From the NCBI RefSeq assembly GCF_018332695.1, contig NZ_BOQN01000068.1, positions 1 through 64,000 on the forward strand: a stretch of 64,000 nt of DNA, written 5' to 3'. Shown here piece after piece: positions 32,854 through 41,697 of the stretch. Under the pieces are notes generated by a model. It was not told the DNA's origin and did not search any database. It saw nothing but the letters and a program-made list of their open reading frames with translations. Source of the DNA: Paractinoplanes toevensis. GTDB taxonomy: Bacteria > Actinomycetota > Actinomycetes > Mycobacteriales > Micromonosporaceae. The translations under genes and the position numbers were made by a program. Each line of letters begins with the position of its first letter. Position 1 is the stretch's first letter.

Positions 32854-35166
32854 TCAGGCTGCGGCCGCCCCCACGCCGGCGGAAACGGGCTCCAGGGCCG
32901 TTCCCAGAATCTCGCGGACGTCCGCGACGATGTGCACCGTCAATGCCGAGAGCACGTCGGCCGGCACCTCGTCGAGGTCGGGCTCGTTGCGCTTCGGCAG
33001 GTACACCTCGGTGAGGCCGGCCCGCTGGGCCGCCAGCAGCTTCTGCTTGACGCCGCCGATCGGCAGGACCCGCCCGGTCAGCGAAACCTCGCCGGTCATC
33101 CCCACCTCGGCCCGCACGTTACGGCCGAGCAGCAACGACACCAGCGCCGTCGTCATCGTGACACCGGCTGACGGTCCGTCCTTCGGCACCGCGCCCGCGG
33201 GCACGTGCAGGTGGATCGGGTGGTCGAGCTGCTCGGGCGAGATGCCCAGCTCCTCGGCGTGGGCCCGGACGTAGGAGAGCGCGATCTGCGCGGACTCCTT
33301 CATCACGTCGCCGAGCTGCCCGGTGACCGAGAGCCCGCCCTTGTCCCCGGGCAGCAGCGACGCCTCGATGTAGAGCACGTCACCGCCCATCCCGGTCACG
33401 GCCAGGCCGGTGGCCACGCCCGGAACGGCGGTCCGCTCGGACGACTCCGGAGTGAATCGCGGCCGCCCGATCAGGTTCTTGAGGTCGGCGGCGTCGACGG
33501 TGGCCGGCAGATCACCCAGGGCGGCCTTGCGGAAAGCCTTGGCGAGCAGCCGTTCCATCGACCGTACGCCGGCCTCGCGGGTGTAATTCGCGGCGATCTC
33601 GCGCAGCGCGTCCTCGGTGACCGTCACCTCGTCCTCGGCCAGCGCGGCCCGCTCCAGCTGCCGGGGCACGAGGAAGTCCCGGGCGATGGCGACCTTGTCG
33701 TTCTCGGTGTAGCCGTCGATCGTGATGAGCTCCATCCGGTCGAACAGCGCCTGCGGGATGGTGTCCAGCACGTTCGCGGTCGCGATGAACAGGACGTCGG
33801 ACAGGTCCAGGTCGAGGTCGAGGTAGTGGTCGCGGAAGGTGTGGTTCTGCGCCGGGTCGAGCACCTCGAGCAGCGCCGCCGCGGGGTCGCCGCGGTAGTC
33901 GCTGCCGACCTTGTCGACCTCGTCGAGCAGCACGACCGGGTTCATCGAACCGGCCTCCCGGACCGCGCGCACGATGCGGCCGGGGAGGGCGCCGACATAC
34001 GTACGGCGGTGGCCCCGGATCTCCGCCTCGTCCCGCACACCGCCCAGGGCGACCCGGACGAACTTGCGGCCCAGCGTGCGCGCGACCGACTCGCCCAGCG
34101 AGGTCTTGCCGACTCCGGGCGGCCCGGCCAGCAGGATCACCGCGCCGGACCCGCGCCCGCCGACGACATTGAGACCGCGGGACTCGCGACGGGCGCGGAC
34201 GCCGAGGTACTCGACGATGCGTTCCTTGACCTCGTCCAGGCCGTGGTGGTCGGCGTCGAGCACGGCCCGCGCCGCGCCGAGGTCGGTCGCGTCGGTGGTG
34301 CGGACGTTCCACGGCAGGTCCAGGACCGTGTCGAGCCAGGTCCGGATCCAGCCGGCCTCGGGGTTCTGGTCGCCGGCCCGCTCCAGCTTGCCGACCTCGG
34401 CCAGGGCCGCCTCGCGGATCTTCTCCGGCAGATCGGCCGCCTCGACCCGGGCGCGGTAGTCGTCGGTGCCGTCCGCCTCGCCCTCGCCGAGCTCCTTGCG
34501 GATCGCCTTGAGCTGCTCGCGCAGGAGGTACTCGCGGTTGCGCTTCTCGACCGATTCGCGTACGTCGGTATCGATCTTGTCGCTGACCTCGGACTCCGCC
34601 AGGAAGTCCCGGGTCCACTCGACGAGCAGCCGCAGCCGGGCCTCCACATCCGGAGTCTCCAGCAGCTCACGCTTGCGGTCGTTGGACAGGTACGGCGCCC
34701 AGCCCGCGGTGTCGGCCAGGTCACCGGGGTCGTCGATGGCGCTGACCGAGTCGATGACCTGCCACGCCTCGCGGCGCTGCAGCACCGAAACCACCAACTG
34801 CTTGTATTCGGCGGCCAGCTCGCCCACGTGCTCGCCCAGCGGGCCGGCCGTGACCGGTTCGGCCTCGACCCAGAGAGCCACGCCCGGACCGGTCACGCCG
34901 GCGCCGATGCGGGCGCGCACACCCGTGCGCAGCACGGCGGCGGGCGAGCCGCCGCGGAACTTGCCGACCCGCTCCAGGCTGGCCACCACGCCGTAGGTCG
35001 CGTAGCGGTCCGCGAGCCGCGGGGCGATCAGCAGCTCGGAGCCGGCCGACGTGCGAGCCGCATCGACGGCGGCCAGGGCCGCCTCGTCGAGCTCGACCGG
35101 AACGACCATGCCCGGCAGCAGGACAACGTCGTCAAGGAACAGAACGGGGAGTCGTTTGCTGGTCAC
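32854..35166 (-). CDS. lon: ATP-dependent protease Lon
   Basis: 770 residues. The N-terminal substrate-recognition domain (about 5-200) starts RLPVLFLDDVVLLPGM. A coiled helical region follows to about 310. The AAA+ domain has Walker A GPPGVGKTS (Lys354) and Walker B VVLLDEVDKV. The protease domain has the catalytic serine in KDGPSAGVTM (Ser666) and the lysine in GGVKQKLLAA (Lys709), spaced 43 residues apart as in E. coli Lon. The enzyme degrades misfolded and regulatory proteins in the cytoplasm. Start ATG at 35166 behind GGAGGTA. A HAIR-type element immediately upstream indicates control by the heat-shock repressor HspR. A terminator follows. Confidence 0.96.
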   Translation of the reverse strand: MTSKRLPVLFLDDVVLLPGMVVPVELDEAALAAVDAARTSAGSELLIAPRLADRYATYGVVASLERVGKFRGGSPAAVLRTGVRARIGAGVTGPGVALWVEAEPVTAGPLGEHVGELAAEYKQLVVSVLQRREAWQVIDSVSAIDDPGDLADTAGWAPYLSNDRKRELLETPDVEARLRLLVEWTRDFLAESEVSDKIDTDVRESVEKRNREYLLREQLKAIRKELGEGEADGTDDYRARVEAADLPEKIREAALAEVGKLERAGDQNPEAGWIRTWLDTVLDLPWNVRTTDATDLGAARAVLDADHHGLDEVKERIVEYLGVRARRESRGLNVVGGRGSGAVILLAGPPGVGKTSLGESVARTLGRKFVRVALGGVRDEAEIRGHRRTYVGALPGRIVRAVREAGSMNPVVLLDEVDKVGSDYRGDPAAALLEVLDPAQNHTFRDHYLDLDLDLSDVLFIATANVLDTIPQALFDRMELITIDGYTENDKVAIARDFLVPRQLERAALAEDEVTVTEDALREIAANYTREAGVRSMERLLAKAFRKAALGDLPATVDAADLKNLIGRPRFTPESSERTAVPGVATGLAVTGMGGDVLYIEASLLPGDKGGLSVTGQLGDVMKESAQIALSYVRAHAEELGISPEQLDHPIHLHVPAGAVPKDGPSAGVTMTTALVSLLLGRNVRAEVGMTGEVSLTGRVLPIGGVKQKLLAAQRAGLTEVYLPKRNEPDLDEVPADVLSALTVHIVADVREILGTALEPVSAGVGAAAA

Positions 35167-35183
35167 CCGGTACCTCCGAGAAA

Positions 35184-35204
35184 GTTGAGTATGCGCGGCT
35201 CAAC
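35184..35204 (-). promoter_or_regulatory. HAIR element (HspR operator) of lon
   Basis: GTTGAGT at 35184-35190, 7 bp, GCTCAAC at 35198-35204. The known HspR site is CTTGAGT-N7-ACTCAAG; both arms and the spacing agree, with changes only at outer or edge positions. It sits 18 bp upstream of the lon start codon, just before its ribosome binding site, where bound HspR would block transcription. Confidence 0.8.
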
Positions 35205-35382
35205 TACGGAGGCCCCCAACATCTTCCGGTGTTCACTGCCAGCGAAATCGCCGGCCCCGCGCCGATAGCAACCCATCTTGTGGGACGGCGTACACCCCAC
35301 TATGGTCTGTCTAGCGGAACTAATGGTCCATCAAGCGGACCTTCGGCAGTCCACCTGGGCATTAACGAAACCACGGTGATCG

Positions 35383-38058
35383 ATGAAACCGCGCAATCTC
35401 GCACCGCTCCTGTTAGCCGTCGCTGTCGCGGCCGGGCCGTCGGCCGCCATCGCCCAGGGCCCTCGAGATGGCGTCGAGCGGACGAACCCGCCGGGTCTGG
35501 AGCCGACCGGGGCGGACATGCCGACCGTCGGTGGCAACCTCGCGAACCAGCACTACTCGGGGCTGAAGCAGATCTCCCGGCGCAACCTCGACAAGCTTGG
35601 TCCGGCGTGGCGCACCCATGTCTCCGCGGTCGCCCCGGCCAGCGACGACGTCGGCCAGCAGACGACGCCCATCGTGGACGACGGGGTCATCTACCTGGAC
35701 ACGCCGGGCGGTGAAGTGATCGCCGTCGACGGCGCGACCGGTGAGCCCAAGTGGAAGTGGGCGCCGGAGGGTTTCGAGACGGCGGACACGCGACGCGGCG
35801 TCTCGGTCGGCGAGGGCAAGGTGTACACGCTGGCCGGCGGCGATCGCATCGTCGCCCTCGACAAGAACACCGGCGAGCAGGTCTGGTCCGTGCAGCCGGC
35901 CGTCCAGGCCGGTGTCGACCTGGGCAACATCGACCGGGTCGCAACGGTGTACTACGACGGCGTGGTCTACGTCCACGCGGCCAACGGCGACCGTGCCGCG
36001 GTCGTCGCGGTGCGTGCCGTCGATGGCAGTTACCTGTGGCATTTCTTCGGTGGACCGGATCGCGGAACCATCTACACCGACGTCAACGGCAACTCCGTCG
36101 ACGCCGGCGCCACCTGGGGGCCCGTGCTGCCCGACGGCACGCAGTGCAACCTCGAGGCCGGCGCGACACCGTGGATGCACGGGGCGATCGACCCCGAGCT
36201 GGGCTTCTACTACATGACCTTCGGCAACCCGCGCAGCTGCCGGAGCTCGCAGGACGGCTCCCTGCGCCCGGGCGACGACCTGTTCTCCACCACGATGGTG
36301 GCGGTCGACCTGAAGACCGGCGCGTACAAGTGGCACTACCAGTCGATCCGGCACGACGTGTGGGACATGGACAATGTCCATCCGCCGACCCTGGCCGACA
36401 TCAGGATCAAGGGCCAGAAGCGCAAGGTGGTGTTCTACGGCAGCAAGTCGGGACACCAGTTCGTGCTCGATCGGACGACCGGCAAGCCCGTGCTTCCGGT
36501 CGTCGACAAGCCGATGATCCAGGACTCCCGGCAGCACAACGCCGAAACCCAGCCCTTCCCGACGGAGCGCCTGCTGCCCGAATGCGTCGTCTGGCAGAAA
36601 CTGGACCCGCGGAACGTCCCGGGTGACCCGTGGCGCGCCGTGCCGAACTACAACGGCTATCAACCTGACGCGAAGGGCAACCTCGTCTTCAACCCGGACA
36701 GCTACGTCAAGGCCGACCAGCCGTTCCTGAAGTACCCGCCGGGCTACCCCTCGGACCACCGCCGCGGCTGCATGTACGACCCACAGTGGGACCTGCCGAT
36801 TCTGTCGACCACCAGTCAGAACGGCGGGGCCGACTGGTCGAACGACTCCTACAGCCACAGCACGAACATGGTCTATTACCCGTACGGCACCAACCCGGTG
36901 GCGCACTGGAACGGCGCCGCGGCCAACGGGCAGCGAGCGATCGGCCAGTACCAGACCGGCGGCATCCTGGCCTACGACGCCTCGACCGGCAAGGTGCGGT
37001 GGCGCAACCACCTCGGCACGGACATGTCGCACGGCCAAGGACCCCTGACGACCGCGACCGATCTGCTCTTCGCCGGCCAGATCGACGGCCGGCTCCTGGC
37101 CCTGGACGCCCGCGACGGCGACGTTCTGTGGGAGTTCCAGACCGGGTCGGGCATCTCCGGCGCCCCGATCACCTACACGGTCGGCGGCGAACAGTACGTC
37201 GCTGTTCTCGCCGCCGGGTCCACGAACCCGTACGGCGCCTCGGTGACGCAGGGCGATTCGCTGTGGGCGTTCAAGCTCGGCGGCACCTACACGACCGAGT
37301 CGGGCAGCCAGGAGGGGCCGGACACAGCTCCGCTGGCGATCCGCCGCCCCGTGCAGGGCAACCCGGTCGACGGCGCGACGGTGAACAACACCGTTCTCCT
37401 GGGCCGCCAGAACCGCACGACCGACACCGCCGCAGCCCGCGACAGCACCGCACAGGGCGGCATGGCCCCGACTCACCTCCGGGTGCCGGTCGGGACCACC
37501 GTGACCTTCCTGAACCCGGGAGCGGAGACCTTCCCGAACTTCCCCAACCAATTGCCGCACTGCGCGACCCAGTACTTCGAAGGGCTGTTCAACCCCCGAC
37601 TGGACCCCGGCGAGCGCTTCGAGTTCACGTTCGACCGCGCCGGCGAGTACTACTTCAACGACTGCACCGACCCACGGCCGACCGGCAAGATCGAGGTGTA
37701 CCCGACACCACAGGACCTGCCGGGCGCGTTGCGATTCACCCCCGCGACCCTCGACCTCAGCTCGCGGACCGGAATTTTCACCGCGGTCCACGGCACCGTG
37801 ACCGCCACGCTGCACCTTCCGGCCGGCCACCGCCTCGACGGCGGGGTCGAGCTACGCACACCGCTGTCAAGGACACCTGTCCCGGCCGAGCGGGCGAAGG
37901 TGATCGGCCGGACCTTGATCGTGACGTTCGACAAGGCCGACCTCGACAACAACGTGCCGGAAGGCGACGCGGTGGCGTTGACGCTGGTAGCGAACTTCCG
38001 GCAGGGCGGCGACCAAAAACAGCTCACGTCAACCGCGACGGTACGGGTCCGCAAATGA
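35383..38058 (+). CDS. Secreted PQQ-dependent dehydrogenase with C-terminal cupredoxin-like domain
   Basis: 891 residues with a Sec signal peptide (about 1-24). The main part (about 45-640) is an eight-bladed quinoprotein propeller with repeated tryptophan-docking motifs such as GATGEPKWKW, TGEQVWSVQP and DGDVLWEF, and the family's central block WDMDNVHPPTLADI and SKSGHQFVLDR. I see no vicinal Cys-Cys pair and no haem c motif. Residues about 670-790 look like a cupredoxin: VPVGTTVTFLNPG, Cys and His residues in LPHCATQYFEG, then ERFEFTFDRAGEYYFNDC. A last beta domain ends the protein. It would oxidise an alcohol or aldehyde outside the membrane. No PQQ-synthesis genes are in the window. The upstream 216 bp contain the lon HAIR element and no clear promoter for this gene. 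Confidence 0.8.
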   Translation: MKPRNLAPLLLAVAVAAGPSAAIAQGPRDGVERTNPPGLEPTGADMPTVGGNLANQHYSGLKQISRRNLDKLGPAWRTHVSAVAPASDDVGQQTTPIVDDGVIYLDTPGGEVIAVDGATGEPKWKWAPEGFETADTRRGVSVGEGKVYTLAGGDRIVALDKNTGEQVWSVQPAVQAGVDLGNIDRVATVYYDGVVYVHAANGDRAAVVAVRAVDGSYLWHFFGGPDRGTIYTDVNGNSVDAGATWGPVLPDGTQCNLEAGATPWMHGAIDPELGFYYMTFGNPRSCRSSQDGSLRPGDDLFSTTMVAVDLKTGAYKWHYQSIRHDVWDMDNVHPPTLADIRIKGQKRKVVFYGSKSGHQFVLDRTTGKPVLPVVDKPMIQDSRQHNAETQPFPTERLLPECVVWQKLDPRNVPGDPWRAVPNYNGYQPDAKGNLVFNPDSYVKADQPFLKYPPGYPSDHRRGCMYDPQWDLPILSTTSQNGGADWSNDSYSHSTNMVYYPYGTNPVAHWNGAAANGQRAIGQYQTGGILAYDASTGKVRWRNHLGTDMSHGQGPLTTATDLLFAGQIDGRLLALDARDGDVLWEFQTGSGISGAPITYTVGGEQYVAVLAAGSTNPYGASVTQGDSLWAFKLGGTYTTESGSQEGPDTAPLAIRRPVQGNPVDGATVNNTVLLGRQNRTTDTAAARDSTAQGGMAPTHLRVPVGTTVTFLNPGAETFPNFPNQLPHCATQYFEGLFNPRLDPGERFEFTFDRAGEYYFNDCTDPRPTGKIEVYPTPQDLPGALRFTPATLDLSSRTGIFTAVHGTVTATLHLPAGHRLDGGVELRTPLSRTPVPAERAKVIGRTLIVTFDKADLDNNVPEGDAVALTLVANFRQGGDQKQLTSTATVRVRK

Positions 38059-38107
38059 GGCCCGGGGCGCCACGACATTCAAAGGAATCTATGCGTACGT
38101 TGTTCAG

Positions 38108-39094
38108 GTGAGCATTCCCATCGCGCTGGCATGCGAGCGGTACGACCGCACGGAGGCGCTCCGCGACGGCCGGGTCACACCGGCCGGGGTGGATCTGACC
38201 TACCTGCCGCAGCCGGTCGAGGAGACGTTCTTCCGGATGGCCCGGTTCCGCGAGTTCGACGCCGCCGAGATGTCGCTGGCCAGCTACGTGGTGAGCCTGA
38301 CCCGAGACGCACCGTTCGTGGGCCTGCCGGTGTTCCCGTCCCGGATGTTCCGGCACAGCGGCATCTATATCGCGGCGGCGTCCGGCATCATGGAGCCGGC
38401 CGACCTTGCCGGGCGTCGCGTCGGCGTGGCCGAGTTCCAGCTGACGGCCAACGTCTGGATCCGGGGCCTGCTCGCCGACGAGTACGCCGTGCCGGTCGAG
38501 TCGGTCTCCTACGTCACCGGCGGGCTGCACACCCCTGGGCGAACCGAGAAGGTACCCCTCCACCTCCCGCCCGGCATTCGCGTCGAGCCACTGGGGCCGG
38601 GGCGCACCCTCGACGAGGCACTGGCCACCGGCGAGATCGACGCGCTCTACTCACCGCGTACGCCGCAAAGCTTCACCAGCGGCGATCGCGGGGTGCGCCG
38701 GCTCTTCGAGCCGGCCCGCCCGGTCGAGGAGGACTACTACCGGCGGACCGGCATTTTTCCGATCATGCATGTGCTGGTGCTGCGCCGCGATGTGTACGAG
38801 CGCAACCGCTGGCTGGCGCGGTCGCTGTACGACGCGTTCGAACGCGCCCGGCGGCTGTGCGTGGCGGGCATGGACGACACCGCCGCGGCCCGCTACATGC
38901 TGCCCTGGCTGCACGACGAGGTGGCCCGGACCCGGGCGTTGCTCGGCGACGACTACTGGCCCTACGGGCTGGAACCCAACCGCCAGGCGCTCCGGACCTT
39001 CCTGGACTACGCGTACGCCCAAGGGCTGGCCGCCCGCCCCCTGGAGCCGGAGGAACTGCTGGCACCGGAGACCCTGGAGTCGGCGATCGTCTGA
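38108..39094 (+). CDS. Periplasmic-binding-fold protein related to 4,5-dihydroxyphthalate decarboxylase
   Basis: 328 residues, GTG start at 38108. No signal peptide is evident. The sequence (IALACERYDRTEALRDGRV, FDAAEMSLASYVV, PVFPSRMFRHSGIYI, PADLAGRRVGVAEFQLTANV) matches the Pht5-like family, which shares the fold of NMT1/SsuA binding proteins. Some members decarboxylate 4,5-dihydroxyphthalate; many are annotated as ABC substrate-binding proteins. It follows the PQQ dehydrogenase by 49 bp, and a six-codon frame with a good AAAGGA box (38091-38111) overlaps its start, which might couple translation. The reaction here is unknown. Confidence 0.72.
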   Translation: MSIPIALACERYDRTEALRDGRVTPAGVDLTYLPQPVEETFFRMARFREFDAAEMSLASYVVSLTRDAPFVGLPVFPSRMFRHSGIYIAAASGIMEPADLAGRRVGVAEFQLTANVWIRGLLADEYAVPVESVSYVTGGLHTPGRTEKVPLHLPPGIRVEPLGPGRTLDEALATGEIDALYSPRTPQSFTSGDRGVRRLFEPARPVEEDYYRRTGIFPIMHVLVLRRDVYERNRWLARSLYDAFERARRLCVAGMDDTAAARYMLPWLHDEVARTRALLGDDYWPYGLEPNRQALRTFLDYAYAQGLAARPLEPEELLAPETLESAIV

Positions 39095-39119
39095 ACAACC
39101 TGATGGCACGACAGATCCA

Positions 39120-39147
39120 TTGACCAACAACTATGTCTGACTAGGCT
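39120..39147 (+). promoter_or_regulatory. Housekeeping-type promoter of the binding lipoprotein gene
   Basis: TTGACC at 39120-39125, 16 bp, TAGGCT at 39142-39147, 31 bp before the start at 39179. This fits the actinobacterial principal sigma factor consensus (TTGAC-N16-18-TAGRMT-like). Confidence 0.55.
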
Positions 39148-39178
39148 GGCGAGGGAGGGACGAACGAGGGGGTGGGAC

Positions 39179-40135
39179 ATGTTCCCCGTCCGCCGCGCAT
39201 TGGCCACCGCGCTGGCCGTCCTGCTGGTCACCGGCGCGACCGCCTGCTCCGACGACCGCGACGGCCAAGCCGAGACCGTCACCCGGCTGGACGTCGGCGT
39301 GGTCTCGGTCATCGATGTCGCCCCGCTCTACCTCGGCATCAGCAAGGGCTTCTTTTCCGCCCGGAAGCTGCAGGTGACGCCGACGCCCCGGCAGGGCGGC
39401 TCGGTCATCGTCGCCGCGGTGGTCTCCGGAAACCAGCACATCGGCTTCTCCAACAACACCTCACTGCTCATCGCGGCCTCCCGCGGTTTGCCGCTGCGTA
39501 TCGTGGCCGCCGGTAACCAGGCGGCCGACGGCGACTACGCGGCGATCTTCACCCGCGCGGACAGCCGGATCAGCTCGCCCAAGGACCTCATCGGCAAGAA
39601 CATCGCGGTCAACAACCTGAACAACGTCGGACCCCTGTCGATCAACGCGGCGCTGCAGGCGAGCGGCGTCGACATCACGAAGGTCAAGTTCGTCGAGGTC
39701 TCCTTCCCGGAGATGGGCGCCGCCCTGGCGCAACGGCGGGTCGACGCGGCCTGGGCCGTCGAACCGTTCGCGACCGCCATCAAGGCGGCCGGCGGCGCCA
39801 AGGTGGTGCTGCGGCCCTACCCCCTGGTGGCACCGCACTTCCCGGTCGCCTCCTACTTCACCAGCCAGTCCTACGCGGCGTCCGACCCGGACGTGGTCGA
39901 CCGGTTCCGGCAGGCGATGAACGAGTCCCTGACGTACGCCCAGAACCACCCCGACGAGATCCGCAAGATCCTCCCGACCTACATCGACCTGACCCCGGAG
40001 ATCGCCGCCGGCGTCGTGCTGCCCGAGTGGAGCACCGACATAGGCGCCCCCCTGCTGCAACGCACCGCGAAGCTGGCCCACGAATACGGCTACCTCACCA
40101 CCGAACCGGACGTGGCCCGGCTGGTGGGCGGCTGA
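39179..40135 (+). CDS. NMT1/SsuA-type ABC substrate-binding lipoprotein
   Basis: 318 residues. A lipoprotein signal ends in GATAC with Cys23 as the lipidated residue. The mature part (DVGVVSVIDVAPLYLGISKG, SGNQHIGFSNNTSLLIAASR, PKDLIGKNIAVNNLNN, AAWAVEPFATAI) is the NMT1/THI5/SsuA fold that binds sulfonates, nitrate, pyrimidine precursors or aromatic acids for an ABC importer. No permease or ATPase gene follows, so it is an orphan binding protein in this window. With the Pht5-like gene and the PQQ dehydrogenase it may form a uptake and oxidation group for one compound, but this rests on position only. Confidence 0.8.
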   Translation: MFPVRRALATALAVLLVTGATACSDDRDGQAETVTRLDVGVVSVIDVAPLYLGISKGFFSARKLQVTPTPRQGGSVIVAAVVSGNQHIGFSNNTSLLIAASRGLPLRIVAAGNQAADGDYAAIFTRADSRISSPKDLIGKNIAVNNLNNVGPLSINAALQASGVDITKVKFVEVSFPEMGAALAQRRVDAAWAVEPFATAIKAAGGAKVVLRPYPLVAPHFPVASYFTSQSYAASDPDVVDRFRQAMNESLTYAQNHPDEIRKILPTYIDLTPEIAAGVVLPEWSTDIGAPLLQRTAKLAHEYGYLTTEPDVARLVGG

Positions 40136-40166
40136 ATTCATCCGCGCCAGGGCATGACGGACTCGG

Positions 40167-40172
40167 TAGCCT
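40167..40172 (+). promoter_or_regulatory. -10 box of a leaderless transcript
   Basis: TAGCCT at 40167-40172 lies 5 bp before the ATG at 40178, the arrangement of leaderless genes in actinobacteria. No ribosome binding site is seen. Confidence 0.4.
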
Positions 40173-40177
40173 GCCCT

Positions 40178-41629
40178 ATGCGCCGAATCCGTCCGGAGTG
40201 GTCGGTGGCGGCCGCGCTGCTGGTGCTGTTGCTGGCAACCAGTTCGCAGTACGGCTGGCACCGCGACGAGTTGTACTTCGTGGCCGCCGGGCGGCATCCG
40301 GCGTGGGGCTACCCGGACCAGCCATCGCTCGCGCCGCTGTTGTCGGCCGGGCTCTACCGTGTGGGCGGCGGCTCACTGGTCGTCGTCCGGCTGGCGTCGG
40401 CCTTGGCGACAGCCACGACCGTGGTGCTGGTCGGCGCGATCGCGGGGCTGCTGGGCGGAACCGGCCGGGCGCGCCTGCTCGCGGCGAGTATGTGGGCGGT
40501 CGGCGCAGCTGCCCTGATCACCGGTCATCTGGTCAGCACTGCCACGTTCGACGTGATGTTCACCGTGGCGGTGACGGCCTGCATCATGAAGGCGCTGACC
40601 GAAGGCCGGCCCAACTGGATGCTCTCGGCCGGCGTGCTGCTGGGCTTCGGCCTGTTCAACAAGATGGTCATCGGCGTCGTGATCGCGCTGGTCTGCACGG
40701 CACTGCTGGTTCTGGGTCCGCGTCGGCCACTGCTGACGTGGCAGGCCCTGGCCGGCGCCCTGTTCGCGGTGCTGGGTGCGCTGCCTTACCTGCTCTGGCA
40801 GTCGGCCCACGGCTGGCCGCAGGCGAAGGTGGCGGCGTCCATTGCCGGCGACGAGAACTGGATCGGGGTGATTCCGACCCAGTTGGTGCTGGTCTCGATC
40901 TTCTTGGTGCCATTTCTTGGCGCCGGCCTCGTGCGTCTGCTGCGTAGCGACGCCGGACCGGCCCGGGCTTTCGGGTACGCGTACCTCGCTCTACTCGTCC
41001 TGATCCTGGCGACCGGCGGCAAGGGTTACTACGCGGCCGGTCTCCTGCCGGTGGTCGTGGCATCGACCGGAATCGTCACCGACATGTGGCTCACCCACGG
41101 CCGGCGCCGGCTACGAACCGCCCTGGTCGGTACGGCGATGGGAGTGTCGCTGGTACTCAACGCCATCAACGGACTCGCGATCACACCGGCCGCACAGCTG
41201 CAGCACAGCGGCATCAACACGCTCAACCACGAGGCAGGCGAACAGGTCGGATGGCCGGAATTCCAGGAAACGGTCCGCACGGCCGTGCGGAACCTGCCCC
41301 CGGATCAACAGGGCCAGGCGGTGGTGTTCGCCTCGAACTACGCCGAAGCCGCCGCGGTGCAACTCGGTCACGATCTGCCGTCGGCCTACAGCGGGCACAA
41401 CGCGTACGCGTCCTGGCCACCGCCCTCCTCGGCCACCGGCCCGGTGATCCTCACCGGCTTCACCCCGGGCGACACCGTCAGCCGGCACTTCACCGGCTGT
41501 CAGGTGGCCGGCCGGGTCGACAACGGGTACGGGCTCGACAACGACGAACAGGGCGCCATCCTGCAGCGGTGTTCCGGCCCGATCGGCGACTGGACGGCGA
41601 TCTGGCCATCGCTGATCCACTACGACTAG
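40178..41629 (+). CDS. GT39/PMT-type integral membrane glycosyltransferase (ArnT-like)
   Basis: 483 residues if started at 40178, or 491 from the ATG at 40154. About ten to eleven membrane helices. The first extracytoplasmic loop has YGWHRDELYFVAAGRHPAWG, which carries the conserved acidic DE pair near the catalytic site of GT39/ArnT-type enzymes. These enzymes use a polyprenyl-phosphate sugar to glycosylate a protein or lipid on the outer face of the membrane. The C-terminal 150 residues are a soluble domain (VVFASNYAEAAAVQLG). Downstream is the decayed immunity-gene copy in the opposite direction. Confidence 0.78.
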   Translation: MRRIRPEWSVAAALLVLLLATSSQYGWHRDELYFVAAGRHPAWGYPDQPSLAPLLSAGLYRVGGGSLVVVRLASALATATTVVLVGAIAGLLGGTGRARLLAASMWAVGAAALITGHLVSTATFDVMFTVAVTACIMKALTEGRPNWMLSAGVLLGFGLFNKMVIGVVIALVCTALLVLGPRRPLLTWQALAGALFAVLGALPYLLWQSAHGWPQAKVAASIAGDENWIGVIPTQLVLVSIFLVPFLGAGLVRLLRSDAGPARAFGYAYLALLVLILATGGKGYYAAGLLPVVVASTGIVTDMWLTHGRRRLRTALVGTAMGVSLVLNAINGLAITPAAQLQHSGINTLNHEAGEQVGWPEFQETVRTAVRNLPPDQQGQAVVFASNYAEAAAVQLGHDLPSAYSGHNAYASWPPPSSATGPVILTGFTPGDTVSRHFTGCQVAGRVDNGYGLDNDEQGAILQRCSGPIGDWTAIWPSLIHYD

Positions 41630-41697
41630 CACGACCACCCGGAGAGGTGGGTAGGACGAAAACCGGCCGCTGAGCGTGAAGGCAGGGATGCCGCGAC

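Noticed and set aside
33205..35268. A 687-codon plus-strand frame opposite lon
   Set aside because: Lon on the minus strand is certain; the opposite frame has no domain.
35413..37830. An 805-codon minus-strand frame opposite the PQQ dehydrogenase
   Set aside because: Shadow of a high-GC gene; composition (Val/Arg/Gly/Asp) and lack of motifs show that it is not coding.
38091..38111. Six-codon frame MRTLFR before the Pht5-like gene as a regulatory leader peptide
   Set aside because: It has a good ribosome binding site but is too short to classify and lacks the features of known actinobacterial leader peptides; mentioned only as possible translational coupling.
41638..41660. Short hairpin CCACC/GGTGG after the GT39 gene as a terminator
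   Set aside because: The stem is only five base pairs, much weaker than the other terminators in the window.
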